This document shows positions 44,901-52,948 of a stretch of DNA of 64,000 bases, in pieces (within the stretch, counting starts at the first letter, position 1; every line of letters starts with the position of its first letter). The notes beneath the pieces were generated by a model, which searched no databases, was not told the DNA's origin, and saw only the letters and a list, made by a program, of their open reading frames with translations. The DNA is taken from NCBI GenBank assembly GCA_002591745.1, contig PDLQ01000003.1, positions 1 to 64,000 of the forward strand. Direction: 5' to 3'. This DNA comes from Lewinellaceae bacterium SD302 (GTDB lineage Bacteria; Bacteroidota; Bacteroidia; Chitinophagales; Saprospiraceae). Made by a program: the position numbers and the translations under genes.

Positions 44901-47900
44901 GCGGGCAGCCGTGGTCTGATTACCCTGAATCGCCCTGGCGGATACTCCGTTGAAGTTATCCGAGTCCTCGTCATCATCAGCGTTTCCACCAATATCAGCG
45001 ATCGTCGGTACCAAACCGAGATCGGTAAAAGCAGTCTGGTTACCATCGACCGAAATCAGGAAGTTCGGTTCTTCCGGAGCTAAAGTATCCCGGTAGTCTT
45101 CGTCCAGCAACAGGTTTCGGAAATCGTAGAAGCCGGGGTTACCCACTTGATCATTACGGGTTGTATCCGTCAGCATGATCTCGGTTCCATCCGCGTAGGT
45201 AATCCGCATCATAATGCCGACTCCGTTCAGACCGGTTTCGCCATCGTTTTGCAGACCGTTCCGATCGGCATCGATCCAGACATAGTTGCCCAAGGCCGCG
45301 GGATCTTTGTAGTAGCCAAAGTCCACGTTCAGGTTATCGGGAATGGCGTTGTCGATGGTCGCAGCGAAGGCATCTTCTTTTGAATTATCCATCGGATCAT
45401 TTCCGCCGTTGGTCGTAGGGTCTTGGTTACCGTTGGAATGCCAGTACCCGGCCAGTACGCCGTCCACGTCCGTCACGTTTACGATGTAGTCGTCCAGTGG
45501 CAGGTCTTCGAAGAGGTACATACCGTTGGCGTCGGTTGTTGTCGTTCCGATCCGGGGTTCGCCGGGGTCCAGTTCGCCGTTGCCATCCAGGTCGCGGTAG
45601 AGATCGATCGTCACACCGGCAATCGGCGCCTCGTCGTCGGAGTTTCCGGCTACGCCATCGGCACCGTCCGGTTCGTAGGTACCGTCGGCATCATCGTCTT
45701 CCCAAACCTGGTTGCCGATGCTTCCGAGCTGGTTGTTGTCGTCACCGACGTAACTAAAATCCTGATCCAGATCTACCGGGTCGGCATCCGTCAGCGTCAC
45801 TACTCCACCGACGTTATCGGGGTTGGTCGTCATATCGTCCGGATCGAAAGTATTGGCCAGGTCTTCCAGTGGTTGTCCCGGTTGAAAATTCGTCGGACTG
45901 ATCTTCACCTGGTAGCCCTCTCCGTCGGCATCTACGGGCAGACCGACGAAAAGATAATTTCCGTTCTCGTCCGTCATAATGGAGTCGATGATCACGTCAT
46001 CACCGCCACCGATAATTTCGTCGGCTCCCAGGTCGCAGAGGTAAACGGTTACGCCTTCGATTCCACTTTCGTCGGGGTCCTGGATACCGTCCTCATTCGC
46101 ATCGTACCATACATAGTCGCCAATGGCACCGAGTCCGACCTCCTGGTCTTCCGGGGTATAGCCAAAGTCCTGATCACGATCATTGGTATTGCCGGCGTTC
46201 AGTGCCACGGCGCTCAGTCCACCCACCATATCCGCGTCGTCGTTCAGGCCGGTTGCGTTCTCACCTGCTCCACCATCTTCGTCGAAGGTGTTTCGGAGGT
46301 TATCCAACACGTTTTCGACGTCGTTGACCCAGACGAGATAGTCCGCGTCTCCATCACCATCATCCAAAGGCAGGTCTTCGAAGAGGTAGTTACCATTTTC
46401 GTCCGTCAGGTCGGTAGCGATGATCGGTTCTCCGGCATCATACACCCCGTCACCGTCCGTATCGGAGATCAAACTGACCGTTACGCCCGGAATGGGCTGT
46501 TCATTATTATCGTCATCGGCTCCAAGTCCATTTTCTCCGTCTCCCAAGGGGTCGGCATCGGCGGGTCCGTTAGTATCCGCGTCGGCGTCCAGCCAGACGG
46601 TATTACCAATGCTCCCCAGGACGGTAGCGGGCTCTGGTTCATAGCCGAAGTCTACGTTCAGGAATACGTCACCCGGCCCAAGTACCACGGGATTAGTTGT
46701 TTCATCGTCGTCCTCCACGGTGTCGTCCGGGTTATCCGCCTCGCTGGTGGCGAAATGATCGGGGTCTGCCGTCTGGTCGTACTGAGCGTCATCCAGTACG
46801 GGGTGGCTGGCGTTATCGTCATCGGTAACTTCGACGGTGTAGGCACCGGGGGGTAGGCCGTCGAAGAGGTAGAAGCCATTTTCGTTCGTCGTGGTCGTTT
46901 GGCTTCCGTCGTCGGGAGTGCCAAGTAGTCCATCAGGACCGGGCGTCGTCAGGGTAAGTTCCACCCCACTTACCCCAATTTCGTTCGGGTCCTTAACTCC
47001 GTCGCCGTCACTGTCGATCCAGACCAAATCTCCCAGGGCGGCCGTCGGGCTATTCATTGGATTGTTGACGCTATCGGTCGGGTTGAAGTTGTAGCCGAAG
47101 TCGGCGGTCAGGTTCTCCTCTCCGGGATCCAGTACGATCAGGTAGCCGTCCGCGTCGTGGTCTTTATTGCCCAGGTCACCGTCGTCGGTTTCCAGGTCCT
47201 CATCGTCGCTGTCCACGATATTGGTGAAGATCGTCGTTTGGGTAATGCCCGGTGGCAACGTTGTTTCATCTACGTCGACGAAGTAGTCGCCTGCGTCCAG
47301 GTCGGGGAACAGATAACCACCATTCGCATCCGTATAAGTGGTGTCGATCGGGTCTCCATTTTCATCATTCAGGACAATGGCCACGTTGGGAATTCCTGCT
47401 TCACCGGCGTCCTGGAGTCCGTCACTGTTTTCGTCTAGCCACACGTAATTACCCAGGCTGGCTGGCAAAGTAGCAAGGGGAATGAAACCCACGTCGAGGG
47501 TGTGGTCCGTCGTATCGGCCGTATTGTAGCAGATGGCAGGCAGCATCGTTCCGTTTACGTCGATGGTCTCCGCGTTGGAGTCTCCAAAGAAAGGATTATT
47601 GCCTTCTCCGGTGGAGTCCATAGTTATGGCGTATTCCGCGCCGTTCACCAGGATGCTGGTATCGGACGGAGCCGTTGCCGCGTCGCCGAAAACAATCAGG
47701 TAGCTGGTGTCGGGCAGTACCTCTCCATTGGGGTCGATCCAAATTTCACCGGCCGAACCTCCTTCGGTGAAGTAATAGTTGCCCTCGGCATCGGTCGTAG
47801 TCATTGCTACTTGTGTCAGCCCCCCACCGTCATCTTTGGTGTAGAGGAAGACGGGGACGTTAGATAGTGGCTCTTCGCAGGCATCTTGAATGCCGTCCAG

Positions 47901-50900
47901 GTCGGTGTCGATCCAGGCGTAGTTACCGATTTGAAGCGCAGGTGGAGGGCAAGTGATCTCCACGTCTCCTAGACCGTTACTTTTACCGAAAGTACCGACG
48001 TCGGTTATTCCGTAAACTCTCCGACCACCACTCTTTGTGCCGTCCGTGTTCGACAGTTTAACAGTTCCTCCCGAGCCAAATTGATCGCTATCACCATCAA
48101 TCGGATCGTAAACGGTTAGTATGACTTCTCCACTACCGGGCAGTAGAGCAACACTTCCAAGGCTAGTTTCTTCGTGGGCTATTTGGTCATCGTTAGTCTG
48201 TGGTGTACCGTTCGTAAAGTTGTAAAAATCTCCTTGGTAGAACTCGCCGTTCTGCGGGAAGATACCGGGCCCTTGCTGATTGCCGACTCCGCCGGACAAA
48301 CCACCGACCTGACCATTGTCTTCCAGTTCGAAAAACCCTTGATCGTCAGATGCCGCCCTCAGGATATCACCGCCGGAGATTACCGTCCAGGTACTGTCGA
48401 CCGTTCCGGCCGGGCTTAAATTGTTAATGCCCATTTGGTGTCCCGTCCGATCGAAAAAGGCCATGATGATGGAGCCATCTACGTCAAATTCGATATCACT
48501 CAAAACGGGTTGTGGATGAATAACCACCGGACGACCTACCGTATTCTGGGTGTTATAGGCAAACGTTAGCTCCGTAAAGTCATCTTCCCAAGGCAACCAG
48601 TTACCGAGGCCAGAGGCAGCAGGCACGTTTGCCTGCACTCTGCCTTTTTGGTAGTTGAGCGGGTAGGAAAGTACTTCTGCGAAACCATTATCAGTCAGAA
48701 CCGCTACGGATGCAATCAGATCATCGCTCGTACCATTCTGAGCATCACAAACCCCACCGACATAGACTTTCCCTTCGTGTACGTTGAGCGCAAAGGGGCG
48801 CCAGTTTCCGTTTTCACACCCCGGATCGAGCGTCGGGTAAGTGTTAGTTACCGTTTGGCCGGCAATATCGATCTCGTAAAGCGTTTTATCGGCCAGACTG
48901 ACGGCGTAAAGCGTCTGCCCGTCCTCCGAAATGTCGATGTCTCCAAGTCCCGTTTTTGCAACCAGATCAAAGGTTGCGGGGTCGCGGCTGGTTCCGTCAG
49001 CGTTGCCGAGATTACGCGAGGCTTCCGTGGGAAATCCGCTAACGTCCAGACCGAAGTCAGCCAAATCGATTAGCGTAGTTACCTGATCAGACGCGAAATT
49101 GTACTGATAGATTGCTCCTGGTCCTTCATCTCCCATCCCTACGTGACGTTTGGTAAAGGCTCCGGTGTAAACTACGTCACGTCGCGAGTCGTATGCTAGA
49201 GACCAGACTGACCCGAGCTCTCCCTTATTAGCCAGAATATCGGGAGCAGCCTCACCGGTTTCATCATAGTCGTAAGCAACCAAGACGTCTCCCGGGCCGG
49301 TACCGTCCGTAGCTCCATTAACAAAACAGGTCAGCATGACCCGGATGTCATCGGAAGTATCATCGCCGTCTGCATCCCCCCCGCAGTAAGCAGGGTCATA
49401 GACACCATAGTCGACCTCACAACTGGATACATCTACAAATTGCACCTCGGTACCGTTATCCGTGCCACTGAGGGCGGGATCAAGGAAATCCTGCATTGGC
49501 GTAGAAAACTCTACGCGTACCGGATAGGTAATATTCGTATCTTCCACGCTCCAGGCCCCATTGGCGTTGGTCCAGGTGGTTGCTACGGGCACGGGGTTGT
49601 CACATTCGTAGACTTCAACCAACACGCTTTCCTGTCCGGGTTCTCCTGTGTCTTCGGTCCCGTTACTATTTAGATCCTGGAAAACACTACCGCCCAGGGC
49701 ATCGGTGCATTCGGGGGTGCAAGCGATCAGATCGACAATTCCAATTACCTCGCAATCAACATTGTTGATAAAATTAGCTTCGACCACCAGATCATAACCC
49801 GGACCACTTACGCCCGCAAAGTTCACCGTGGTCATACCCGTAGCGGTATTAAGCTGGGCCGTGGTTTCCGTTTGACCGGCAATATTAACCTCAATAGCGT
49901 CAGAAGTTATGGGCAATAATTCGGAATTCCAGCTTAAGCTGACCTGAACCGCAAACGTACTCTGTCCCGTCATCGGGTCAAAAGTACAGCTCGGATCGAT
50001 CGCCGTTATCGACAACTCACAGGATGCAGGGCGGAATCCTACGTCAAGTCCATGGTTATTTTCTCCGGCTTCTCCGGTAGTAAAGGCGATCACTCCTATA
50101 GCGGAAGCATCGGAATCGTTAATATCCGTAAGGTTATCGTTCGTAGCATCTCCATTGGCATTCTGGGGGGAGAACTCGAAGATATTTGCGTTGACGGCCT
50201 GAGCGTCAGCCAAATCAACCCGAACCTCATAATTCATATTCGGTAACATCTCGCTCTCCGCGGAGAAGGTCCAGTCTTGATTGGCATCACCATCGTCGCT
50301 GAAGATGTAAATACCGTTCCCCTGGGCGGCGTCCGCCGCGGTCGTCGTCTCTGCTACTTTGAAGAACGTACCCGTGCCATCATCTTTGTAGAGTTCGACC
50401 AAAACTCCATTGAGACCATTCTCATCGGCATCCTGCAAACCATCGCCGTCGGTATCCACCCACAGGCGGTTGCCGATTTCCAAAGGCGCCGCATTACTAA
50501 CACCTTCCAGGTCACCCAGTCCGTTACCCTTTGCGAAGGTACCGGCATCAGTTGGCGTGGCGTATATCTGGTTTCCGCCGTTTCTCGCACCGGTAGTATT
50601 GCTCAGACTGATGATCCCCGCGTTATTGAACGGTAAGTTCCAGTCGTCCAGAGGATCGTAGACGGAAGTGAGCAGATTTAGCTGGCCGTTGAAGTTAAAA
50701 ATACCCCCGAGGCTCGTTTCGTCGTGGCCCTGTTCTCGCACGTTGCCCTGGAGGGGCGGATCCATATCCATAACGTCGAGCGCACATCCGGGCTGAAACT
50801 GGTTGTCGGGCGGAGCGTTCGCCGGGCGGTAGCGGTCGTCGTAAAAGAACTCTCCACCGCCAGGGCCTTCGCCCTGGCCCTGACCTAGCGTCGGGCCGAA

Positions 50901-52670
50901 GGGGAGCCCATTGACGCCGTTTGTGGAGTTGTTTTCCAGTACGAAAGTCGTATTGTCCGTGGTGTTCAGCGAGGCCACCAGTACGTCACCGGCACCATCC
51001 GCGGTGAAAGAGGTGTTCGGATCATTAGCCGCCAGTGGGTTCGGTGGGACCTGGTTGTAGCCGTGCTGATCGGCAAAGCGGTCGCGGAGTCCGATAACCA
51101 TTCTGCCATCTTCCGTGAACTCGATGTCCGTGATCCAGGGCTGGGGGTAAGCGCGTTCCGGGACAGATCCGCCTTCCGTGGCCATGGTTACCGCTGAAAA
51201 GGTCGTGGCGTCGTAGACCGGTGACCAAGGGTTGAATTCCGCCAAGGCATTATTACTACAAAAGTCAATGGCCTGCTCGCGCGGGTAGTTGAGCGGAAAA
51301 CTTAAAAGTTGGGTAAAAGCGTCCGTCGTCGGGTCGAACTCATAAACGAATCCTTCCATTTGCGTACGATCTCCGGTGTTGCTTACCGTACTATTAACCG
51401 GATTGAATACTACCGTAGATTCAGCGGTACTTACCAGGCCAATGTAGATTTTGCCCCGGTACTTCTTGACGGCAAAAGGTCGGATATCGGTATCCCGAGA
51501 CAGGGCCGTTCCAGGCAGGCCCGGAAGATCCGTAAGGTCTCCCCCGGCCGGCCAGGTCGAAATCGAAGCCAATGCTGGTGGCGTTGGATTGGCCGGAGTT
51601 CCACCCAGCGGAATCTCGTAAAGCCGGCGGTCCGCCAGATTAATGGTCCATAAAGTGTTGGTGTTCGACTCGTAGGCTAGCCCCCCCAAACCGACTTTAC
51701 CTACCGCATCGTAAGCCAATGGATCACGGTCGAAGTCAGTAGCGGCCACGTTGGGATGGGGATTGACACCAGCGGTAATGGGTCCGAAGAGAGCATTCAA
51801 ATCCACGATGGTTGAAACACCAACGCCGCTGATCGGAGCCGTCGGTTCATCTCCGTTCAGATCAACTTTGTAAATCGCTCCCGTACCGGAAGGCCCGAAG
51901 CCGGCGTGTCGTTTGGCGAAAGCAGCGGCAAACACGCTGTTCGAAGCCCGCCCGTAACTCACCCCGAAAGTGGCACCGATCTCATCGTGATCCGCTACGT
52001 AGTACTCGGTCGGGTTCACGGTACCGGGGCCCGGGGTCAGGCTACTTTCGGGAACGATCACCAGTACGTCTCCATTGACATTGGGGCCGCCGGGTGCAGC
52101 CGATCCTTCGACGTAACAGGGAACGACCAGGAAAATATCGTCCGGGTAGTATTCGTCCGGATAATGTAAGGCAATATTTACTGTTTCACCCTGACTGGCG
52201 AAAGCCACCGTTGTAGCTCCGGCCGTACTCGGCTCCAAGCCAGGGGCGAGACCGGTCACCTCGATTCGGTAGGTAGCCGTATTCCCCGGGGTAAAAGCAT
52301 AACTGCCATCCGGCTGGACCGTTAGTACCGTAGGCGCATTAAGCGCATCATAAGCAGTAACGGTAACGTTGCTGATGGGGGGATCTGCGGCTCCGTCATC
52401 CGTACCATTACTATTATAATCAATGAAAACGTTGACGCAGATCGACGTCGGATCCCCCGAAAATGCCGTCTTATGTAGATCTTCCAAAAGACCTGGATCA
52501 GCCAATACGTAGACCTTCTCCCCTAGATACGCCGGGTTGGCGTAAGCGAGGATGTTGGTACCAAAGCTACCGTCGATCTTATTGGGAAAGAGTACGTTCG
52601 CACTCAAGTGGGGAACGAATACTACGAATAGAGTTAATAGCGCCAGGACGCTAGTGTAATTCTTTTTCAT
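41931..52670 (-). CDS. Giant surface protein (3579 aa) with duplicated propeller-like module and about twelve SdrD-B-like repeats
   Basis: A signal peptide (residues 1-24, MKKNYTSVLALLTLFVVFVP) is followed by an SdrD-B-like unit near 75. Two related propeller-like modules of about 450 residues, near 198-680 and 1125-1530, share the phrases GDVLV, YSxAFAKRHxGxGxxGxGAIY, GLGxL and TLxxINLADRxLYEI. SdrD-B-like repeats start near 728, 993, 1581, 1738, 1880, 2019, 2181, 2315, 2458, 3170 and 3343, each with a D-x-D-x-DG calcium loop. A lectin-like segment lies at about 2615-2790 and two DUF11 domains at about 2831 and 3003. The terminal domain ends ILRVDCGSFFWNGGN as in the other giant. No type A T9SS signal is present. 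Probably a calcium-stiffened surface fibre; ligand unknown. Confidence 0.85.
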   Translation of the reverse strand: MKKNYTSVLALLTLFVVFVPHLSANVLFPNKIDGSFGTNILAYANPAYLGEKVYVLADPGLLEDLHKTAFSGDPTSICVNVFIDYNSNGTDDGAADPPISNVTVTAYDALNAPTVLTVQPDGSYAFTPGNTATYRIEVTGLAPGLEPSTAGATTVAFASQGETVNIALHYPDEYYPDDIFLVVPCYVEGSAAPGGPNVNGDVLVIVPESSLTPGPGTVNPTEYYVADHDEIGATFGVSYGRASNSVFAAAFAKRHAGFGPSGTGAIYKVDLNGDEPTAPISGVGVSTIVDLNALFGPITAGVNPHPNVAATDFDRDPLAYDAVGKVGLGGLAYESNTNTLWTINLADRRLYEIPLGGTPANPTPPALASISTWPAGGDLTDLPGLPGTALSRDTDIRPFAVKKYRGKIYIGLVSTAESTVVFNPVNSTVSNTGDRTQMEGFVYEFDPTTDAFTQLLSFPLNYPREQAIDFCSNNALAEFNPWSPVYDATTFSAVTMATEGGSVPERAYPQPWITDIEFTEDGRMVIGLRDRFADQHGYNQVPPNPLAANDPNTSFTADGAGDVLVASLNTTDNTTFVLENNSTNGVNGLPFGPTLGQGQGEGPGGGEFFYDDRYRPANAPPDNQFQPGCALDVMDMDPPLQGNVREQGHDETSLGGIFNFNGQLNLLTSVYDPLDDWNLPFNNAGIISLSNTTGARNGGNQIYATPTDAGTFAKGNGLGDLEGVSNAAPLEIGNRLWVDTDGDGLQDADENGLNGVLVELYKDDGTGTFFKVAETTTAADAAQGNGIYIFSDDGDANQDWTFSAESEMLPNMNYEVRVDLADAQAVNANIFEFSPQNANGDATNDNLTDINDSDASAIGVIAFTTGEAGENNHGLDVGFRPASCELSITAIDPSCTFDPMTGQSTFAVQVSLSWNSELLPITSDAIEVNIAGQTETTAQLNTATGMTTVNFAGVSGPGYDLVVEANFINNVDCEVIGIVDLIACTPECTDALGGSVFQDLNSNGTEDTGEPGQESVLVEVYECDNPVPVATTWTNANGAWSVEDTNITYPVRVEFSTPMQDFLDPALSGTDNGTEVQFVDVSSCEVDYGVYDPAYCGGDADGDDTSDDIRVMLTCFVNGATDGTGPGDVLVAYDYDETGEAAPDILANKGELGSVWSLAYDSRRDVVYTGAFTKRHVGMGDEGPGAIYQYNFASDQVTTLIDLADFGLDVSGFPTEASRNLGNADGTSRDPATFDLVAKTGLGDIDISEDGQTLYAVSLADKTLYEIDIAGQTVTNTYPTLDPGCENGNWRPFALNVHEGKVYVGGVCDAQNGTSDDLIASVAVLTDNGFAEVLSYPLNYQKGRVQANVPAASGLGNWLPWEDDFTELTFAYNTQNTVGRPVVIHPQPVLSDIEFDVDGSIIMAFFDRTGHQMGINNLSPAGTVDSTWTVISGGDILRAASDDQGFFELEDNGQVGGLSGGVGNQQGPGIFPQNGEFYQGDFYNFTNGTPQTNDDQIAHEETSLGSVALLPGSGEVILTVYDPIDGDSDQFGSGGTVKLSNTDGTKSGGRRVYGITDVGTFGKSNGLGDVEITCPPPALQIGNYAWIDTDLDGIQDACEEPLSNVPVFLYTKDDGGGLTQVAMTTTDAEGNYYFTEGGSAGEIWIDPNGEVLPDTSYLIVFGDAATAPSDTSILVNGAEYAITMDSTGEGNNPFFGDSNAETIDVNGTMLPAICYNTADTTDHTLDVGFIPLATLPASLGNYVWLDENSDGLQDAGEAGIPNVAIVLNDENGDPIDTTYTDANGGYLFPDLDAGDYFVDVDETTLPPGITQTTIFTNIVDSDDEDLETDDGDLGNKDHDADGYLIVLDPGEENLTADFGYNFNPTDSVNNPMNSPTAALGDLVWIDSDGDGVKDPNEIGVSGVELTLTTPGPDGLLGTPDDGSQTTTTNENGFYLFDGLPPGAYTVEVTDDDNASHPVLDDAQYDQTADPDHFATSEADNPDDTVEDDDETTNPVVLGPGDVFLNVDFGYEPEPATVLGSIGNTVWLDADADTNGPADADPLGDGENGLGADDDNNEQPIPGVTVSLISDTDGDGVYDAGEPIIATDLTDENGNYLFEDLPLDDGDGDADYLVWVNDVENVLDNLRNTFDEDGGAGENATGLNDDADMVGGLSAVALNAGNTNDRDQDFGYTPEDQEVGLGAIGDYVWYDANEDGIQDPDESGIEGVTVYLCDLGADEIIGGGDDVIIDSIMTDENGNYLFVGLPVDADGEGYQVKISPTNFQPGQPLEDLANTFDPDDMTTNPDNVGGVVTLTDADPVDLDQDFSYVGDDNNQLGSIGNQVWEDDDADGTYEPDGADGVAGNSDDEAPIAGVTIDLYRDLDGNGELDPGEPRIGTTTTDANGMYLFEDLPLDDYIVNVTDVDGVLAGYWHSNGNQDPTTNGGNDPMDNSKEDAFAATIDNAIPDNLNVDFGYYKDPAALGNYVWIDADRNGLQNDGETGLNGVGIMMRITYADGTEIMLTDTTRNDQVGNPGFYDFRNLLLDEDYRDTLAPEEPNFLISVDGNQTAFTDLGLVPTIADIGGNADDDEDSDNFNGVSARAIQGNQTTAARDPETTEEPIATYDFGVAEEPELCDTNDGCSYLADFETDDMGNPLVAGAANVFVDQPYANLYGPGEGLRFSTNDQANHPLNLYNTDGTGGADPDLERNSAGTNQWDNGNIITEMLGNVLIINQTADISQPNDFAGGGDLIVNSDLPLGRFAFDLIDLEPANLGSVTFASTLTGGSVTIPFSDFEAGSGSTFEVDGVVFGDRTANRIISVTADSLGLPSFDSIVFNLPSQSGAIGVICATVNQKFDLALVKRLDTLANPGPFTPGSTITYELEVYNQGEDDAVDIVVSDYVPAGLTLAPASMTDWMVDVDTVRLIDSIDLVAGDSTSLSISFVIDIDFMGDSLVNRAEITYFDDDGDPNTIPPEDFDSTPNDNGDDDPEVDTPNEYDDENPGSPGDMDDPNDEDDYDWEGIPVMQSFDLNLVKYLDTLATPPPYTYGSTVTFAIEVRNQGTLDATDVEVADYVPEGLTLVADANWMMDMDTARTTMPFDLAAGDTATLSISFTIDLDFEGTSITNLAEITAGENALGLPDDDSTPGDNGNTPPDMEIDDEDSDDGQNGDGTPDNPTDADDFDLALLSIETASLGSTVFLDNNNDGLQSGADNGIPMIEVQLFDAMTMMPVLTDAAGVRVLDAMDVAPTLTDGSGNYHFTNLLPGDYYVVIPTTPMNAPISSNNTGIAFVETDPDDNTDNDDEGIQAGGSGTAVTSGTITLSLGDEPENGTGVMDESAQGNLQDDAFDSNGNMTLDFGFFAPVSVGDTAFVDLDESDTQTPGDGVLEGVTVVLLDVATGDTITVDAEGNPISGITMTAADGSYSFTNLPPGDYQVSFDISTANDAEFYAFVTPDLGGDDAVDSDATPINDSTGVSAPTGFLSSGTDDPTLDAGVICTTSVTLAPPATICSTQRIVLNEGASITPVGLGGTWSTPDGTGTFDNGTDFATATTYTTSDEDAARGSVTLILTTNEPGGPCGIVTEQVTFQILRVDCGSFFWNGGN

Positions 52671-52736
52671 GCGATACGATTAAAAAGCCTTAGCCCCAGC
52701 CGTATTCACGGATGGAAGTGTTTCAAATACAGTATT

Positions 52737-52851
52737 GCATGAGTGGGAAAGGGGGGTGGCAGCAAGAAGACAACTGTCCCGGCCGCCAAGAATTGGTCGT
52801 TATTTTTTCATGCGAATACTAAACAAAAACTTAAATACAACTTCAAATATA
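52737..52851 (-). promoter_or_regulatory. Promoter and structured 5' leader of the 3579-aa gene
   Basis: Read leftward: an exact -7 box TATATTTG (52844-52851), then 28 bases to TTCGCATGAAAAAATAACG followed by ACC (52816-52795), 20 of 22 bases identical to the leader of the other giant gene. GCATGA (52808-52813) can pair with TCATGC (52737-52742) across 65 bases. The leader to the start at 52670 is about 165 bases. Confidence 0.65.
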
Positions 52852-52882
52852 TGCAAAATTATTAGCCCCTTGTACTTGTGGG

Positions 52883-52925
52883 CAAAAAAAGGCACCCGAA
52901 ACACATCACATGTCCCGGGTGCCTG
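52883..52925 (-). terminator. Terminator of the zinc carboxypeptidase gene
   Basis: Read leftward, AGGCACCCG and CGGGTGCCT form a perfect stem around an 18-base loop and are followed by TTTTTT. It lies 24 bp after the stop at 52949 and just upstream of the next gene's promoter. Confidence 0.88.
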
Positions 52926-52948
52926 CTAAACCCCAGATAATTAAAATA

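Noticed and set aside
43400-50360. TACTTTG motifs inside the giant gene (for example near 43405, 47465, 50345)
   Set aside because: They encode normal protein sequence in frame (ATLSI, ATLPA, FKVAE) and lack the flanks of the intergenic repeat.
32307-52670. Possible assembly error or chimera of the two giant genes
   Set aside because: Each has its own signal peptide, start, leader, stop and terminators, with an uninterrupted frame; the similarity is limited to the C-terminal half and is at paralog level.
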